A DNA stretch of 42,669 bases from an uncultured Streptococcus sp. (GCA_945864085.1 CAMBAD010000010.1:1-42669), one strand, 5' to 3'. Numbered from the stretch's first letter, positions 30,463 to 40,663 are shown. The notes: generated from the letters alone by a model not told the origin. Numbers and translations: made by a program.

Positions 30463-33000
30463 CTATAAACTCTTCTTCATTTCCGCCACTGCCATCATGA
30501 CTTCCATGGGGGTCATATTGTAGATGTCCAGTTTTTCCAGCTCATCGAGGACTGGGTGAGAAGGCGTATCTGCAAAGAGGTCAATTTGACCAGACGGCTC
30601 TGTCTGCACAGAAGGGACTGGGCTAGTAGCGGACGGAGCATGACTTTCCAACTCTTGTAAAATCCTATCCGCTCGCTCCAATAACTCCTCTGGCATTCCC
30701 GCAATCTTAGCCACATGAATCCCGTAGGACTTGTCTGCTGGGCCTGGGGCAATCTTGTGGAGGAAGGTAACTTGACCGTCCTTTTCCAGGGTTGAAACAT
30801 GGACATTTTCCAGGTGCTCCAAGCTTTGACTGAGATTGGTCAACTCGTGGTAGTGGGTAGCAAAGAGGGTTTTGGCGCCAATCTTGTCGTGGATAAACTC
30901 AATAATGGACTGGGCCAGGGCCATGCCATCATAGGTAGCTGTCCCCCGTCCAAGCTCATCAAAAAGAATGAGAGAGCGCTCGGTAGCCAGACGAACGGCC
31001 TTGTTGGCCTCCATCATTTCCACCATAAAGGTTGATTGACCGCTAACCAAGTCATCTGCCGCCCCAATGCGGGTAAAAATGGCATCAAAAACCGGTAGCT
31101 CCGCCTGATCTGCAGGCACATAAGAACCCATCTGAGCCATGATAACTATAATGGCCAACTGCCGCATATAGGTCGACTTACCGCTCATATTTGGTCCTGT
31201 AATCAGCTGCATGTGAGTCCTTGCGTCCAGATGGATGGAGTTGGGGATATAGGTCTGCTTGCCCATGACCTTCTCCACGACCGCATGACGACCACGAGCG
31301 ATGGTCAATTCTCGCCGCTCCGTAAAACGTGGGCAGACCAGATGCTGCTGCTCAGCCAGAACCGCAAAGGATTGGAGGACATCGATGGTCGCAATGGTCC
31401 GAGCCAGCTTCTGCAAACGACCGATGTATTTTTCCGTCTCTTGGCGAATCCGCATGAAAATCTCGTATTCCAAAGTAGCCGACTTATCACGCGCCTCTAG
31501 CATTTGTCCTTCGATTTTTGTCAACTCCTCCGTCCCATAGCGCTCCGAATTTTTCAAGGTCGCCTTACGGAAGAAATGACTGGGCACATTGCCCAGATTG
31601 GAGTTGGTCACATGGAAATAGTAACCATCTTTTTTGTTGTAGTCAATCTTTAGATTATTGATTCCCGACGCCAGCCGCTCCTTGGCCTCAATCTCCGCAA
31701 TCCAGCCCGCACCCTCACGCATGACCAGACGGTACTGGTCCAAGGTCTCATCAAAGCCCGTCTGAATAATGTTGCCATCTGTTATCGGTCCATTGGCTTC
31801 TGGGTCAATAGCAGAGCTGATGAGAGCGTGCAGTTCTGGGATTGGATCTAGCCCCGCTACCAAGCTGGCCAGAGCAGACTCACCGATCTGCTGCAAGATG
31901 GACTTAATCGCAGGCACATTGCCCAGGGTTTGAGCCAGTTGCAAGAGGTCCTTGGGCAAGGTCTTGCCAAAGGACACCCGACTGGCCAAACGTTCGATGT
32001 CATAGACACCCTTCAAGGCCTCAATCAAATCACTCCGTTCAAAGAAGTAATCCAGGAAAACCTGCACGACAGCCTGACGAGCCTCAATCCGCTTGAGGTC
32101 AATCAAAGGTCGGTCAATCCAGGTCCGCAAAAGCCGCATACCCATAGCTGTCTTGGTCTCATCCATAAGCCAGTAAAGACTACCGTGCTTCTTAGCCGTC
32201 CGCCCATTTTCAAGCAGGTCCAGACTAGACTTGGTCGCGTAGTCCATTTGCAGATAGTCCTTGATTTCATAATGCACCACCCTTTGCAGGTGAGCCAAAT
32301 CCCGCATCTGGGTCCGATGAAGGTAACTCAGCAATTTCCCAGCCGCAGCCTTTTCCAAATCGGTCAGCGAGTTGTCAATCAGCTGGACATCTTCTGTCAC
32401 CTCATCTTCAAAAGAAAGCAAGAGGTTCATCTGATTGGAAAAGACTTGCTCCTCCTCCTCGGACAGAACATAGCCAATCACCAATTCACGCGCTCGTAAG
32501 TTGCGGATTTCTCCACAAAGACCAACAAAATCATCTAAGCTAGTCACAAAAAACTGACCCGTTGCCACATCCATATAGGAAAGTGAAAACTCTGCACCAG
32601 CCCGATCAATGGCCACCAAAAAGTTACTATCGGCCCCCATCTTGGACGAATCCGTCACCGTTCCTGGAGTAATGACCTGTACCACTTCCCGCTTGACCAC
32701 ACCAACCGCCTGCTTAGGGTCCTCCATCTGCTCGGCAATGGCCACCTTGTGTCCCAATTCTACCAAGGTATCAATGTACTGCTGGGCCGCATGATAGGGC
32801 ACACCAGCCATAGGAATAGGATTTTCTGCATTCTTATTGCGGCTGGTCAAGGACAGCTCCAAAATCTGAGCCGCTTCAACCGCATCTTCATAAAATAACT
32901 CGTAAAAGTCTCCCATACGAAACAGCAAAAAAGCATCTGGATAGTTTGCCTTAATATCCAGATACTGCTGCATGCCTGGAGAAATTTTTTCTGTTGTCAT
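30463..33000 (-). CDS. mutS: DNA mismatch repair protein MutS
   Basis: 845 residues. The mismatch-reading motif is seen in [13 protein letters not shown] (F-x-E, near residue 30). The ATPase has Walker [16 protein letters not shown] near residue 600 and [18 protein letters not shown], with [11 protein letters not shown] toward the end. The C-terminal tail ([20 protein letters not shown]) is typical of the tetramerisation end. Full length. It lies 12 bases after argR in the order argR-mutS, with argS divergent, as in other streptococci. Confidence 0.97.
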   Translation of the reverse strand: MTTEKISPGMQQYLDIKANYPDAFLLFRMGDFYELFYEDAVEAAQILELSLTSRNKNAENPIPMAGVPYHAAQQYIDTLVELGHKVAIAEQMEDPKQAVGVVKREVVQVITPGTVTDSSKMGADSNFLVAIDRAGAEFSLSYMDVATGQFFVTSLDDFVGLCGEIRNLRARELVIGYVLSEEEEQVFSNQMNLLLSFEDEVTEDVQLIDNSLTDLEKAAAGKLLSYLHRTQMRDLAHLQRVVHYEIKDYLQMDYATKSSLDLLENGRTAKKHGSLYWLMDETKTAMGMRLLRTWIDRPLIDLKRIEARQAVVQVFLDYFFERSDLIEALKGVYDIERLASRVSFGKTLPKDLLQLAQTLGNVPAIKSILQQIGESALASLVAGLDPIPELHALISSAIDPEANGPITDGNIIQTGFDETLDQYRLVMREGAGWIAEIEAKERLASGINNLKIDYNKKDGYYFHVTNSNLGNVPSHFFRKATLKNSERYGTEELTKIEGQMLEARDKSATLEYEIFMRIRQETEKYIGRLQKLARTIATIDVLQSFAVLAEQQHLVCPRFTERRELTIARGRHAVVEKVMGKQTYIPNSIHLDARTHMQLITGPNMSGKSTYMRQLAIIVIMAQMGSYVPADQAELPVFDAIFTRIGAADDLVSGQSTFMVEMMEANKAVRLATERSLILFDELGRGTATYDGMALAQSIIEFIHDKIGAKTLFATHYHELTNLSQSLEHLENVHVSTLEKDGQVTFLHKIAPGPADKSYGIHVAKIAGMPEELLERADRILQELESHAPSATSPVPSVQTEPSGQIDLFADTPSHPVLDELEKLDIYNMTPMEVMMAVAEMKKSL

Positions 33001-33012
33001 GTTTCTCTCATC

Positions 33013-33456
33013 TTACTCCAAATAATGATTTATTTCCGCTTCAACATCTTGGGCTGCCTGCTCATCTCTACAAATCACCAAGAGCGTATCAGCACCGGCC
33101 AAGGTACCCAAAATAGTCGCAGGCTTTTCAGCATCGATGATATTGGCCATCAAAGCAGCCTCACCCAATTCCGAATGCAGAACCAAAATAAAACTCGCCC
33201 GCTCAACCTTATAGGCATACTGGGCCAACAGCTGAACAAAGCTCACTTGCTCCTCTTCGATAGCCAAGGAATAGTAAGCACGACCATTCTCATAGATTTT
33301 AACAACACCCAGTTCACGCAAATCTCTCGAAAGGGTCGTCTGAGTAACCGTGACCCCGCGCTCCCCCAAGCTTTGCTGGATGTCTGTCTGGCGTCCAATC
33401 TTTTCCTGACGAATCATTGACTTGATTAACTCATGTCGCTCTGTTTTATTCATCAT
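33013..33456 (-). CDS. argR: Arginine repressor ArgR/AhrC family
   Basis: 147 residues. The N-terminal winged helix carries TLSRDLRELGVVKIYENGRA. The C-terminal arginine-binding and hexamerisation domain shows GTLAGADTLLVICRDEQAA with the conserved GTxxGxDT. GAGG site before ATG 33456; a second Met follows directly. It lies divergent to argS across about 100 bases, where it could bind to control both. Streptococci usually have more than one ArgR paralogue; this is the argS-linked one. Confidence 0.94.
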   Translation of the reverse strand: MMNKTERHELIKSMIRQEKIGRQTDIQQSLGERGVTVTQTTLSRDLRELGVVKIYENGRAYYSLAIEEEQVSFVQLLAQYAYKVERASFILVLHSELGEAALMANIIDAEKPATILGTLAGADTLLVICRDEQAAQDVEAEINHYLE

Positions 33457-33559
33457 TTTACCTCAGAAATGTATATTTATAGAAATATTATAACACTTTT
33501 CCCAGCTATTGGACTAGAAATATGATAAAATAGAATCAATAACTCTTGGAGGTTTTCCC

Positions 33560-35248
33560 GTGAATCAAAAACAAAAAATCGCTGAAAAACTGGCTGAAAT
33601 CCTGCCAACACTTTCAACAGAAACCATCTATGCCCTACTTGAAAAACCAAAATCATCTGAGATGGGAGACATCGCCTTCCCTGCCTTCTCACTTGCAAAA
33701 GTAGAACGAAAGGCACCTCAGGCTATTGCAGCAGACATCGTTGAAAAATTGGACACAACTGGTTTTGAAAAGGTCGTAGCCACTGGACCCTACGTCAACT
33801 TCTTCTTGGATAAGGCGGCTATTTCCCACCAAGTCTTGACGGATGTCATCACCGAAAAAGACCAGTACGGCCAACTAAATATCGGTCAAGGCCGCAATGT
33901 GACCATCGATATGTCCAGTCCAAACATCGCCAAACCCTTCTCAGTTGGACATTTGCGCTCAACGGTTATCGGCGATGCCCTGGCCAACATCCATGAAAAA
34001 CTGGGCTACAAACCGATCCGAATCAACCACTTGGGTGACTGGGGTAAACAGTTTGGTATGCTGATTGTGGCCTACAAACTCTGGGGAGACAAGGCTGCTG
34101 TCGAAGCAGACCCAATCTCAGAACTCCTCAAGCTCTATGTCCGTATCAACGCTGAGGCTGAAGAAAAACCTGAATTGGACGATGAAGCACGCCAGTGGTT
34201 CAAAAAATTGGAAGATGGCAACCCAGAAGCCCAAGAACTGTGGCAATGGTTCCGCGACGAAAGCTTGGTCGAATTTAACCGCATTTACGACAAATTAGAT
34301 GTGACATTTGACAGCTTTAACGGTGAAGCCTTCTACAATGACAAGATGGACGAAGGCATCCAAATCCTGGAAGACAAGAACCTACTCAAAGAATCTAAAG
34401 GCGCGAAAATCGTTGACCTTGAAAGCTACAATCTTCCGCCAGCCCTCATCATGAAAACAGACGGTGCGACCCTCTACATCACGCGCGACATGGCGACAGC
34501 TATGTACCGCAAACGCACCTACGACTTCGTGAAAAGCATTTATGTCGTTGGTCAGGAGCAAATCAACCACTTCAAGCAGCTCAAAGCAGTCTTGAAGGAA
34601 ATGGGCTTTGACTGGAGCGACGACATGACCCACATCACCTTTGGTCTCGTCACCAAGGACAAGAAAAAACTCTCCACGCGTAAAGGAAATATCATCCTGC
34701 TCGAACCAACTCTGGACGAAGCTATTTCACGCGCCCTTTCTCAAATCGAGGCCAAAAACCCTGACCTAGAAAACAAGGAAGAAGTAGCGCACGCAGTCGG
34801 TGTCGGCGCAGTCAAATTCTACGACCTCAAGACCGACCGTGATAACGGTTACGACTTTGACTTAGAAGCCATGGTTTCCTTCGAAGGCGAAACAGGGCCT
34901 TATGTACAATACGCATACGCCCGCATTCAGTCCATCCTGCGTAAGGCAGACTTTGTACCAAACGCAGACAACGACTACAAACTAACCGACGCAGAAAGCT
35001 GGGACATCATCAAACACATCCAAAACTTCTCAACTATTGTAGAACGTGCCGGTGAAAAATTTGACCCATCCCTCATCGCCAAATACGCTATCAACCTAGC
35101 CCAAGCCTTCAACAAGTACTACGCCCACACCCGTATCTTGGATGAAAGCCCAGAACGTGACAGCCGTTTGGCCCTCGCCTACGCAACAGGCCTTGTCCTC
35201 AAAGAAGCTCTCCGCCTCCTCGGCGTAAAAGCACCAGAAAAAATGTAA
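33560..35248 (+). CDS. argS: Arginyl-tRNA synthetase
   Basis: 562 residues from GTG 33560 with a GGAGG site. The class I HIGH-type motif is [15 protein letters not shown] (near residue 120). The KMSK equivalent is KKLSTRKGN. The N-terminal Add-1 domain and the C-terminal DALR anticodon-binding domain ([13 protein letters not shown] onwards) are both present, ending in [14 protein letters not shown]. It charges tRNA-Arg with arginine. Full length and undamaged, followed by a strong terminator. Confidence 0.97.
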   Translation: MNQKQKIAEKLAEILPTLSTETIYALLEKPKSSEMGDIAFPAFSLAKVERKAPQAIAADIVEKLDTTGFEKVVATGPYVNFFLDKAAISHQVLTDVITEKDQYGQLNIGQGRNVTIDMSSPNIAKPFSVGHLRSTVIGDALANIHEKLGYKPIRINHLGDWGKQFGMLIVAYKLWGDKAAVEADPISELLKLYVRINAEAEEKPELDDEARQWFKKLEDGNPEAQELWQWFRDESLVEFNRIYDKLDVTFDSFNGEAFYNDKMDEGIQILEDKNLLKESKGAKIVDLESYNLPPALIMKTDGATLYITRDMATAMYRKRTYDFVKSIYVVGQEQINHFKQLKAVLKEMGFDWSDDMTHITFGLVTKDKKKLSTRKGNIILLEPTLDEAISRALSQIEAKNPDLENKEEVAHAVGVGAVKFYDLKTDRDNGYDFDLEAMVSFEGETGPYVQYAYARIQSILRKADFVPNADNDYKLTDAESWDIIKHIQNFSTIVERAGEKFDPSLIAKYAINLAQAFNKYYAHTRILDESPERDSRLALAYATGLVLKEALRLLGVKAPEKM

Positions 35249-35253
35249 AAAAG

Positions 35254-35284
35254 AAGCCTTGACCAGACAGGTCAAGGCTTTTCT
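35254..35284 (+). terminator. Rho-independent terminator of argS
   Basis: AAGCCTTGACC pairs perfectly with GGTCAAGGCTT (11 bp, 5-base loop), followed by TTCT, six bases after the stop. Confidence 0.92.
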
Positions 35285-35320
35285 GCTGAAAAAGCTCTCC
35301 TTTTACGAATAAATGGTTGG

Positions 35321-35335
35321 CGAGAACAATTCTCG
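35321..35335. promoter_or_regulatory. Palindrome upstream of the CHAP gene
   Basis: CGAGAACAATTCTCG: perfect 6-bp arms with a 3-base centre, 26 bases before the CHAP start, close to a possible promoter (TATTCT at 35338-35343). It is operator-like; the cognate regulator is unknown. Confidence 0.45.
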
Positions 35336-35361
35336 ACTATTCTATTTAAAAAGGAGAATCA

Positions 35362-36303
35362 ATGAAGCACCCTTCAAAGAAAACACACCCCTTCCCTAAC
35401 AAACTAATTCGGTCAGCCCTCTTACTAGGCAGCCTCCTCTTCTTAGGCCACAGTACACTCTCTGCCCCCACCATCTCTGCCAATGCCAGGGGGGATGACT
35501 ACCCTTATACCGCTATTGACGCCATTGACCCTTGGAGGCTCTACACACGCCAATGCACCTCTTTTGCAGCCTTTCGCCTTAGCTCAGTCAACGGTTTCAC
35601 CCTACCGCCAGCCTATGGCAATGCAGATGTCTGGGGACATCGCGCCAGACAGGAAGGCTATACTGTTGATATGACCCCCGCTGTCGGAGCAATCGCCTGG
35701 TGGGAAACGCCCATGCACGTAGCCTGGGTCTCAGCGGTCAACGGAGACACCGTAGAAATAGAGGAGTACAACTACGGAGTACGCTACACCTACGGCAGAC
35801 GGACCATCCCTAGAAACTCTGTGAGCGGCTACATCCACTTCAAAGATCTAGGAGCCCCTGTCGCCTCCACACCAACCCTGCCCCCAAGCGGTACCTATCG
35901 TTTTACCAGTCAACTGGCTATCAAGTCTCAACCCAGCTCCGCAAGCACTACGATTGATTACTATTACGCTGGAGAAAGCGTCCGCTATGATCGCGTCATA
36001 GAAGCAGAAGGACAGCGATGGATTAGCTATATCAGCTACTCTGGTGCCCGACGCTATATCGCCGTACAAACCCTAACCAACACAAGCAGCCAGCCAACCA
36101 CCAGCAACCTACCTCCATCAGGCACCTATACCATCAAAACTCGCTCCAGTATTCGCAATGCTCCTAGTCTATCCAGTCCAGAAATCACTTATTATGGCGC
36201 TGGAGCGGTCGTTCGCTATGATCGAATCGTCACCGCAGAAGGTCGTCAATGGATTAGCTATGTCAGCTACTCTGGTGCCCGACGCTATATCGCAATCCCT
36301 TAG
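35362..36303 (+). CDS. Secreted CHAP-domain protein with two C-terminal SH3-like repeats
   Basis: 313 residues, AAGGAG site before ATG. A long signal peptide (SALLLGSLLFLGHSTLSA) ends near residue 40. The CHAP domain (about 45-165) has the catalytic Cys in RQCTSFAAFRL and His in MHVAWVSAV, with a glutamate-containing strand after it. Two SH3-like repeats of about 70 residues (about 175-240 and 250-313) share LPPSGTY at the start and ISYSGARRYIA at the end. CHAP enzymes cut peptidoglycan as amidases or endopeptidases and SH3 repeats bind the wall, so this is a likely wall hydrolase or division protein. Confidence 0.88.
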   Translation: MKHPSKKTHPFPNKLIRSALLLGSLLFLGHSTLSAPTISANARGDDYPYTAIDAIDPWRLYTRQCTSFAAFRLSSVNGFTLPPAYGNADVWGHRARQEGYTVDMTPAVGAIAWWETPMHVAWVSAVNGDTVEIEEYNYGVRYTYGRRTIPRNSVSGYIHFKDLGAPVASTPTLPPSGTYRFTSQLAIKSQPSSASTTIDYYYAGESVRYDRVIEAEGQRWISYISYSGARRYIAVQTLTNTSSQPTTSNLPPSGTYTIKTRSSIRNAPSLSSPEITYYGAGAVVRYDRIVTAEGRQWISYVSYSGARRYIAIP

Positions 36304-36307
36304 TCAC

Positions 36308-36343
36308 AAAAAATGCACAATCTCTACCGACTGTGCATTTTTT
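36308..36343. terminator. Bidirectional terminator
   Basis: AAAAAATGCACA and TGTGCATTTTTT are perfect complements around a 12-base loop, between the convergent CHAP gene and the 36360-36887 membrane protein gene. Confidence 0.9.
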
Positions 36344-36359
36344 CATCTGAATAACCAGC

Positions 36360-36887
36360 TTAAATATCTGTTGCATTCGTAGCCGTGCTTGGCTTATCCT
36401 TTGGTTTGCGCAAGTGGAAGAAAATTGTCACGCCGAAGTAAACCGCAAACAAGGCAATCGCAATACCGTAGGAAAGCAGGGTCTGAGCCTCAACTGCCTG
36501 ACGCATAATGGGATCGGTATAAACCTGAGCCAAACCTCTGCCACCGATAAAGATATAGGTTGACAACAAGAGAGTACCAAATAGATAACCTAAGTAAGCA
36601 TAAGAAGCCTGTTCATTCTTCTTACGGAAAAGAAGCACGATAACCGCAAGCAGGACAGCAAACAAGAGGACAGCAAAAGCCTTATTGACCACATTGGTCT
36701 GAAACTCTGCCGCAGCCCGCATATAGGAGAACATGCTCTCGTCAATACCTTCTAAATTACCGAAATTGTTAACCAACTGGCGAATGGCTTCTTCGTCATA
36801 TCTCGAAAAGAACGTGTTAAACAAGCGCAACAGACAGTTGATACTGGATAAAACAACAAAAATATATAAATGAATCGGTTTTTTCAT
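36360..36887 (-). CDS. Four-helix membrane protein, unknown function
   Basis: 175 residues, GGAGGT site before ATG. Hydrophobic segments at about residues 5-25, 68-88, 96-115 and 136-158; a soluble loop (about 28-65, RYDEEAIRQLVNNFGNLEGI) lies between the first two. The end is polar (RKPKDKPSTATNATDI). I do not recognise the family. It stands alone between terminators. Confidence 0.7.
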   Translation of the reverse strand: MKKPIHLYIFVVLSSINCLLRLFNTFFSRYDEEAIRQLVNNFGNLEGIDESMFSYMRAAAEFQTNVVNKAFAVLLFAVLLAVIVLLFRKKNEQASYAYLGYLFGTLLLSTYIFIGGRGLAQVYTDPIMRQAVEAQTLLSYGIAIALFAVYFGVTIFFHLRKPKDKPSTATNATDI

Positions 36888-36958
36888 AACGACCTCCTAA
36901 TTTTAGTCTTATTCTACTCCAAAAACCTTGCTTTGTCAATGTGATTTTGTGAACAAGT

Positions 36959-36987
36959 TTGAAAACTATATATTAAAATGCTATAAT
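36959..36987 (+). promoter_or_regulatory. SigA promoter of the 61-residue membrane protein
   Basis: TTGAAA (36959-36964) and TATAAT (36982-36987), spacer 17 bases, followed after about 28 bases by AAGGAGG and ATG. Confidence 0.85.
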
Positions 36988-37014
36988 GAAGAAAAGTAGC
37001 AAGGAGGACTTGAT

Positions 37015-37200
37015 ATGAAAAAATTACCTGCATCTATCGGGCTCATCATCTTTTTCATAGCACTACTCATTAACTGGCTCTTTCCAAGCCTTGCTAAGGT
37101 TCTGAACACAGTTCTCATCTGGACCGTTCTAGCTTGCTTAGTTTACACCATCTACTACTGGATTCGCTACTGGATTTATATCCATAAACAGAAGAAATAA
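37015..37200 (+). CDS. 61-residue small membrane protein
   Basis: AAGGAGG site before the ATG. Two hydrophobic helices (SIGLIIFFIALLINWLF and VLNTVLIWTVLACLVYTIYY) and a basic tail (HKQKK). It is similar in size and layout to the 57-residue protein at 30230, though not clearly homologous. It has its own promoter and terminator. Function unknown. Confidence 0.75.
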   Translation: MKKLPASIGLIIFFIALLINWLFPSLAKVLNTVLIWTVLACLVYTIYYWIRYWIYIHKQKK

Positions 37201-37205
37201 GAACC

Positions 37206-37238
37206 ATCTCCTCTAAGTCTGACCTAGAGGAGATAGTT
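37206..37238. terminator. Terminator between convergent genes
   Basis: ATCTCCTCTA pairs with TAGAGGAGAT (10 bp, 9-base loop) followed by AGTTTTATTT. It ends the 61-residue gene and faces the bacteriocin export operon end. Confidence 0.85.
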
Positions 37239-37538
37239 TTATTTAGTGGCAATATTTTCAAAAAAGTCAAATTGGCGATAGGTCTTATTTTCTGGCAGGG
37301 TCAAATCAACATCGTCCTCCACATCCGCCACCGTCAATTCTACATCCAAGGGCAGATTCTTCAGCCTATACCGTCTAACAACGCCCCCCTCTGCGCTAAC
37401 AAAGTCCAACAAATAACCATTTACCCGAACTTGATACAACATCAACTTATCCGTTAAATTTTCAATCACCAGCATATCCATCTTTCTACGTCCGATGGTA
37501 TAGTCTGGATTGCGATGATACCTAAATTTCTTATCCAT
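37239..37538 (-). CDS. Hypothetical protein at the end of the bacteriocin ABC operon
   Basis: 99 residues. The ATG overlaps the ABC ATPase gene by 8 bases and has its own AAGGAG site, so it is translated with that operon. Predicted beta-rich (KMDMLVIENLTDKLMLYQVR; LDVELTVADVEDDVDLTLPE) and acidic, without a membrane segment. No family recognised; an accessory immunity or transport role is inferred only from context. Confidence 0.65.
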   Translation of the reverse strand: MDKKFRYHRNPDYTIGRRKMDMLVIENLTDKLMLYQVRVNGYLLDFVSAEGGVVRRYRLKNLPLDVELTVADVEDDVDLTLPENKTYRQFDFFENIATK

Positions 37539-38172
37539 TACAAATCTCCTTCATATCAATAATCTCATCAGCCTTTTCCCAAACCAGGGGATTGTGAGTA
37601 GCGATGACAATGACCCGACTATCATCTTTCAGGCTCGTCAATAAGTCTATGACCTCTTCTGAGTTTTTAGGGTCCAAGGCCGCGGTTGGTTCATCTGCCA
37701 AGATTAGAGACGGATTCTTCAGTATCAATTTTGCCAGAGCAACTCGCTGGGCTTCACCCCCAGACAGGCTATAAATTTTTTTCTCCAAGTCCAAGTAACC
37801 CAGATTGACCTGGGCCATGACCTCCATTTGTCGGGACAATCGCTCCTCTTTAGAAACCCTTTTCCCAACAAATCCCAAATCTAAATTTTCTCTGATTGTC
37901 TGGTTTTCCAACAGCCCAAAATTTTGAAAAAGATAGCCCAAGTGGTCTCGAAAATAGACCTGTGCAGGGATTCGCGCCACATCCTCTCCCTGGTAAACAA
38001 TGCGGCCACTATCTGCTTTTTCCAGCTTTCCCAACAGATTGAGCAAGGTGGTCTTGCCGCTTCCGCTCCTGCCAATCAGAGCATAGACCTTTCCTCTGTC
38101 CAAATTGAGGTTCACTCCTGAGAAAATAACACGTCCATCAAATTTCTTTTCTAATCCTTGAATTTCAATCAT
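37531..38172 (-). CDS. ABC transporter ATPase, bacteriocin-export type
   Basis: 213 residues with all ABC motifs: Walker A GRSGSGKTTLL near residue 34, signature LSGGEAQRVALAK, Walker B LILADEPTAALD and the H-loop VIATHN. AAAGGA site before ATG. Next to a DUF1430 permease it matches the putative bacteriocin export ABC ATPase family (TIGR03608 type). It probably energises the 676-residue membrane protein upstream. Confidence 0.92.
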   Translation of the reverse strand: MIEIQGLEKKFDGRVIFSGVNLNLDRGKVYALIGRSGSGKTTLLNLLGKLEKADSGRIVYQGEDVARIPAQVYFRDHLGYLFQNFGLLENQTIRENLDLGFVGKRVSKEERLSRQMEVMAQVNLGYLDLEKKIYSLSGGEAQRVALAKLILKNPSLILADEPTAALDPKNSEEVIDLLTSLKDDSRVIVIATHNPLVWEKADEIIDMKEICNG

Positions 38173-38173
38173 T

Positions 38174-40204
38174 TTATTGTCCTTTCAAGACTGCTACACT
38201 TGCAGTCTGCTCTTTCGTATCCTGTCTTCGTAAAATCAATACAGCATTTAAGGCAAACATTCCCACAGCTACACTGCTAATTCCAGTATAAGCCGTCAAC
38301 CAAGCTGAGCCAAACAAACCAAGTACAAACACCATCCCTTGCCCCAGAAGGTAATGGCCATGAAGTTCATACAAGGTCAGCCCTGCCAAGCGCTTAATAA
38401 AAATTTCCCGCCTAAATTGTTCAAAATAGAGCAAGTTCATGGCGTCAAAGAGGAGAAAGGCTGTCGCCAATGTCAGTAAGGTACCAAGGATGAGGGAGTA
38501 AATCTCTGTACGTTTGGTATTTAAGATACCTACAAAGGTCAGCTGATGATTGATCAAATAGGATACCCAATGATATACCCCGCGTTCCTTCATAGCCTCA
38601 ACAGTGGCCTCATAGTTCACAAATTTCATCCCTAGGTCAATACTGGTTCCCCAAAACATATCGGAAATCGGTGTCTCACCTGTTGACTCTGGTGTCAGCA
38701 CGACGATGATTGGATCTGTCAGATACTGAATATGACTACGCTCCCCGTCATTATAGAGGAAACGTTGCTGGCCGCTACTTGTATAGGCCAGATTCATCTT
38801 GGTACCAAACAGCATAGCGCTGTCTATTTCCAAGGTTTCACGAGAGAAGGCTTCCAATTCTGCTTGGAAAATTGCTTGTAGTTGGTCTGACTGGTTTCGC
38901 AAACTGTCTGGTAAAATCAAACCATACTCGCCCAAGCCAAGATGGTTCATTTTCTCCATGAACGCTTGATCTACCTCCACACCTTGCTCCACTAAATAAG
39001 AAGGTGAAACATACAGCACATTGCCGCGAGGACTATAATCCGTCAGACGATTTCCCTCGGAATCTACATCGCCTCCAAAGGCAAACTGGTCTACATTGCT
39101 TTTCACAAATAGGGCCGATGCGTTTTGCAGACGCTCCTGTGCAAACGCTCGCCATTCCTTGTTTTGCTGAGCCACTTCCTCCTCAGTCATCATAGCAGAG
39201 CTGTAACTAAAGACAGATTTGTAATAGTCATCTCTCAAAGCCCATTCCTGTTGCGCCCTCTCTAATACCGTCATTTCCTGATACCGTTGCAGCATACGAC
39301 TAGCACTGAAGCTCACAACTAAAATAGCCAGTAATTGCCCCAACATCATGATGGCCAACATGCGTTTGAGCGGAAGTTTCCCCTTGAGCAAATCAACCAG
39401 ACTATTTTGTCGCAAACCGAGGAGATATACGATACTAAGCACTAGGGAAATACCGCAGAGCGCCAAAGCATACAGGAAAAGACCAAAGAAGAAGACCTGT
39501 AGCAAGGACCAAAACAATCCAGCTTGAAGATAAAGAATGACTAAACCAATGGCCGAGCCTAACAATGTCGCCACAAAAATCTGACACAGGTCTTCCCTGA
39601 GAGGACGAGCCACTACTTGCAGAAAACTTTCGCCAGAAATCAGACGAATACCAGCAAATCGCAAGGTTTTAATCCGATAAATCAAGGTGAGAGCCATAAA
39701 AGTCAGAAGAAAGACCAGAAAACTCAGTACCGTCACATCTGAAGCAACAACATTCAGAAAGAGCTGAAAAAGAGAATAACCATGGTGTACCATGCCGCTA
39801 TAGCCCAGTGACTGCAAGGTTTCTTGCAGGGTCTCATTGTCCAAATCCCCTGAAACAATCAGGTAGGAACTGACCAAATCACTGGTTTCAGCACTTTCCT
39901 TGGAGGAGACGATCAAACCTTCTGGAACCTGTCCGCTACCATAGATAGCGTAGGTATAGTGAGTCGTTCCAGATGGATTGGGTTCAACAATCCGTCTAGC
40001 AATCACACTCTCGTGTTCATCTGCCAATCTTGTCAAAGCTTGCGTCACTTGGTCACGGTTGGCTGTCGGAACATTGGCCTCCTTGCCAACAACATCCACC
40101 GCCTTGTAGGATCCAAACTCCACAAGACTGGCCTGACTAGCTAAGGAAATTCCCAAATAAATAGATAAAAATAGGGTCGATAGTAAAATAAATAAACGTT
40201 TCAT
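38174..40204 (-). CDS. DUF1430 bacteriocin-associated integral membrane protein
   Basis: 676 residues from ATG 40204 (GGAGG upstream); four earlier codons start with TTG. An N-terminal helix (FILLSTLFLSIYLGISL) is followed by an extracytosolic domain to about residue 155, three membrane helices (about 158-265), a further one near 285, a large outside domain (310-560) and three C-terminal helices (about 565-665). The layout and context match the lactococcin 972-associated seven-helix family (TIGR01654), thought to give immunity or export with its ATPase. It is intact although the adjoining bacteriocin gene is not. Confidence 0.88.
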   Translation of the reverse strand: MKRLFILLSTLFLSIYLGISLASQASLVEFGSYKAVDVVGKEANVPTANRDQVTQALTRLADEHESVIARRIVEPNPSGTTHYTYAIYGSGQVPEGLIVSSKESAETSDLVSSYLIVSGDLDNETLQETLQSLGYSGMVHHGYSLFQLFLNVVASDVTVLSFLVFLLTFMALTLIYRIKTLRFAGIRLISGESFLQVVARPLREDLCQIFVATLLGSAIGLVILYLQAGLFWSLLQVFFFGLFLYALALCGISLVLSIVYLLGLRQNSLVDLLKGKLPLKRMLAIMMLGQLLAILVVSFSASRMLQRYQEMTVLERAQQEWALRDDYYKSVFSYSSAMMTEEEVAQQNKEWRAFAQERLQNASALFVKSNVDQFAFGGDVDSEGNRLTDYSPRGNVLYVSPSYLVEQGVEVDQAFMEKMNHLGLGEYGLILPDSLRNQSDQLQAIFQAELEAFSRETLEIDSAMLFGTKMNLAYTSSGQQRFLYNDGERSHIQYLTDPIIVVLTPESTGETPISDMFWGTSIDLGMKFVNYEATVEAMKERGVYHWVSYLINHQLTFVGILNTKRTEIYSLILGTLLTLATAFLLFDAMNLLYFEQFRREIFIKRLAGLTLYELHGHYLLGQGMVFVLGLFGSAWLTAYTGISSVAVGMFALNAVLILRRQDTKEQTASVAVLKGQ

Positions 40205-40264
40205 CGCTTCCTCCAAAGAACTGCTTGGAAACTACATCAGTAGTTCCAAGCAAATGTGTACCGT

Positions 40265-40541
40265 CTAATAATTGTAATAAAAAGCTGCTTGTTCTCCCAG
40301 TTTTGTACTAATCCATGCACGAGAAGTTTGACCAGCTTAAGCATATCCCTTGCTAGAAGCACCTGTCCAACGACTAACAACTGTAGAACTGTGATAGCGT
40401 GAACCATGATAGTAGTTAGAATAAGCACCACCATTAGCGGCACCATAGGTCCAAACACCCCCTCCTGGGTACTGTACAGTAGCAGAAGCTACCGCTGTTC
40501 CACCAAATATCGCCTAGCTTACCAAAAAAATATTTAAGCAT
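40265..40541 (-). pseudogene. Lactococcin 972-family bacteriocin, decayed
   Basis: An ATG at 40541 with a GGAGAC site begins the gene, but a run of seven T puts it out of frame; with six T it would read MLKYFLVS. In the main frame a TAG (40514-40516) follows, then AIFGGTAVASA as signal-peptide end and TVQYPGGGVWTYG, NYYHGSRYHSS and a TAA (40337-40339). The last part has RAWISTKLGEQAAFYYNY before the final TAG at 40265. The glycine/aromatic pattern (W-x-YG, YYHGS..HSS, AYYN-like end) is that of lactococcin 972, a Sec-exported bacteriocin that blocks septum formation. One frameshift and two stops make it non-functional. Confidence 0.87.
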
Positions 40542-40579
40542 CTCTTGTCTCCTTCTTACATATAACTTTTTATGTGCCT

Positions 40580-40608
40580 AGTATATCCTCTTTCTCGAAA
40601 ATCACCAA
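40580..40608 (-). promoter_or_regulatory. Promoter of the bacteriocin gene
   Basis: On the minus strand TTGGTG (40603-40608) and TATACT (40580-40585) with a 17-base spacer. A GACAT-type palindrome ends one base upstream of the -35. The start codon of the decayed bacteriocin lies about 40 bases downstream. Confidence 0.65.
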
Positions 40609-40609
40609 T

Positions 40610-40621
40610 GACAGCAATGTC
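40610..40621. promoter_or_regulatory. ComR-box-like palindrome at the bacteriocin promoter
   Basis: On the minus strand GACATTGCTGTC, one arm imperfect against the GACATNNATGTC consensus of ComR boxes. It abuts the -35 element. An 18-of-22 match with the second box (40715-40726) extends into GTGACAT-xxx-TGTCATTG-x-TGA. Confidence 0.65.
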
Positions 40622-40663
40622 ACCGAAAATAGTCTTAAAATCCAAGAAAGGCATTCAAGAGAT

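Noticed and set aside
40237..40458. 73-residue leftward ORF in the bacteriocin region
   Set aside because: It is the wrong frame of the decayed lactococcin 972 gene; the right frame shows the conserved Gly/aromatic motifs.
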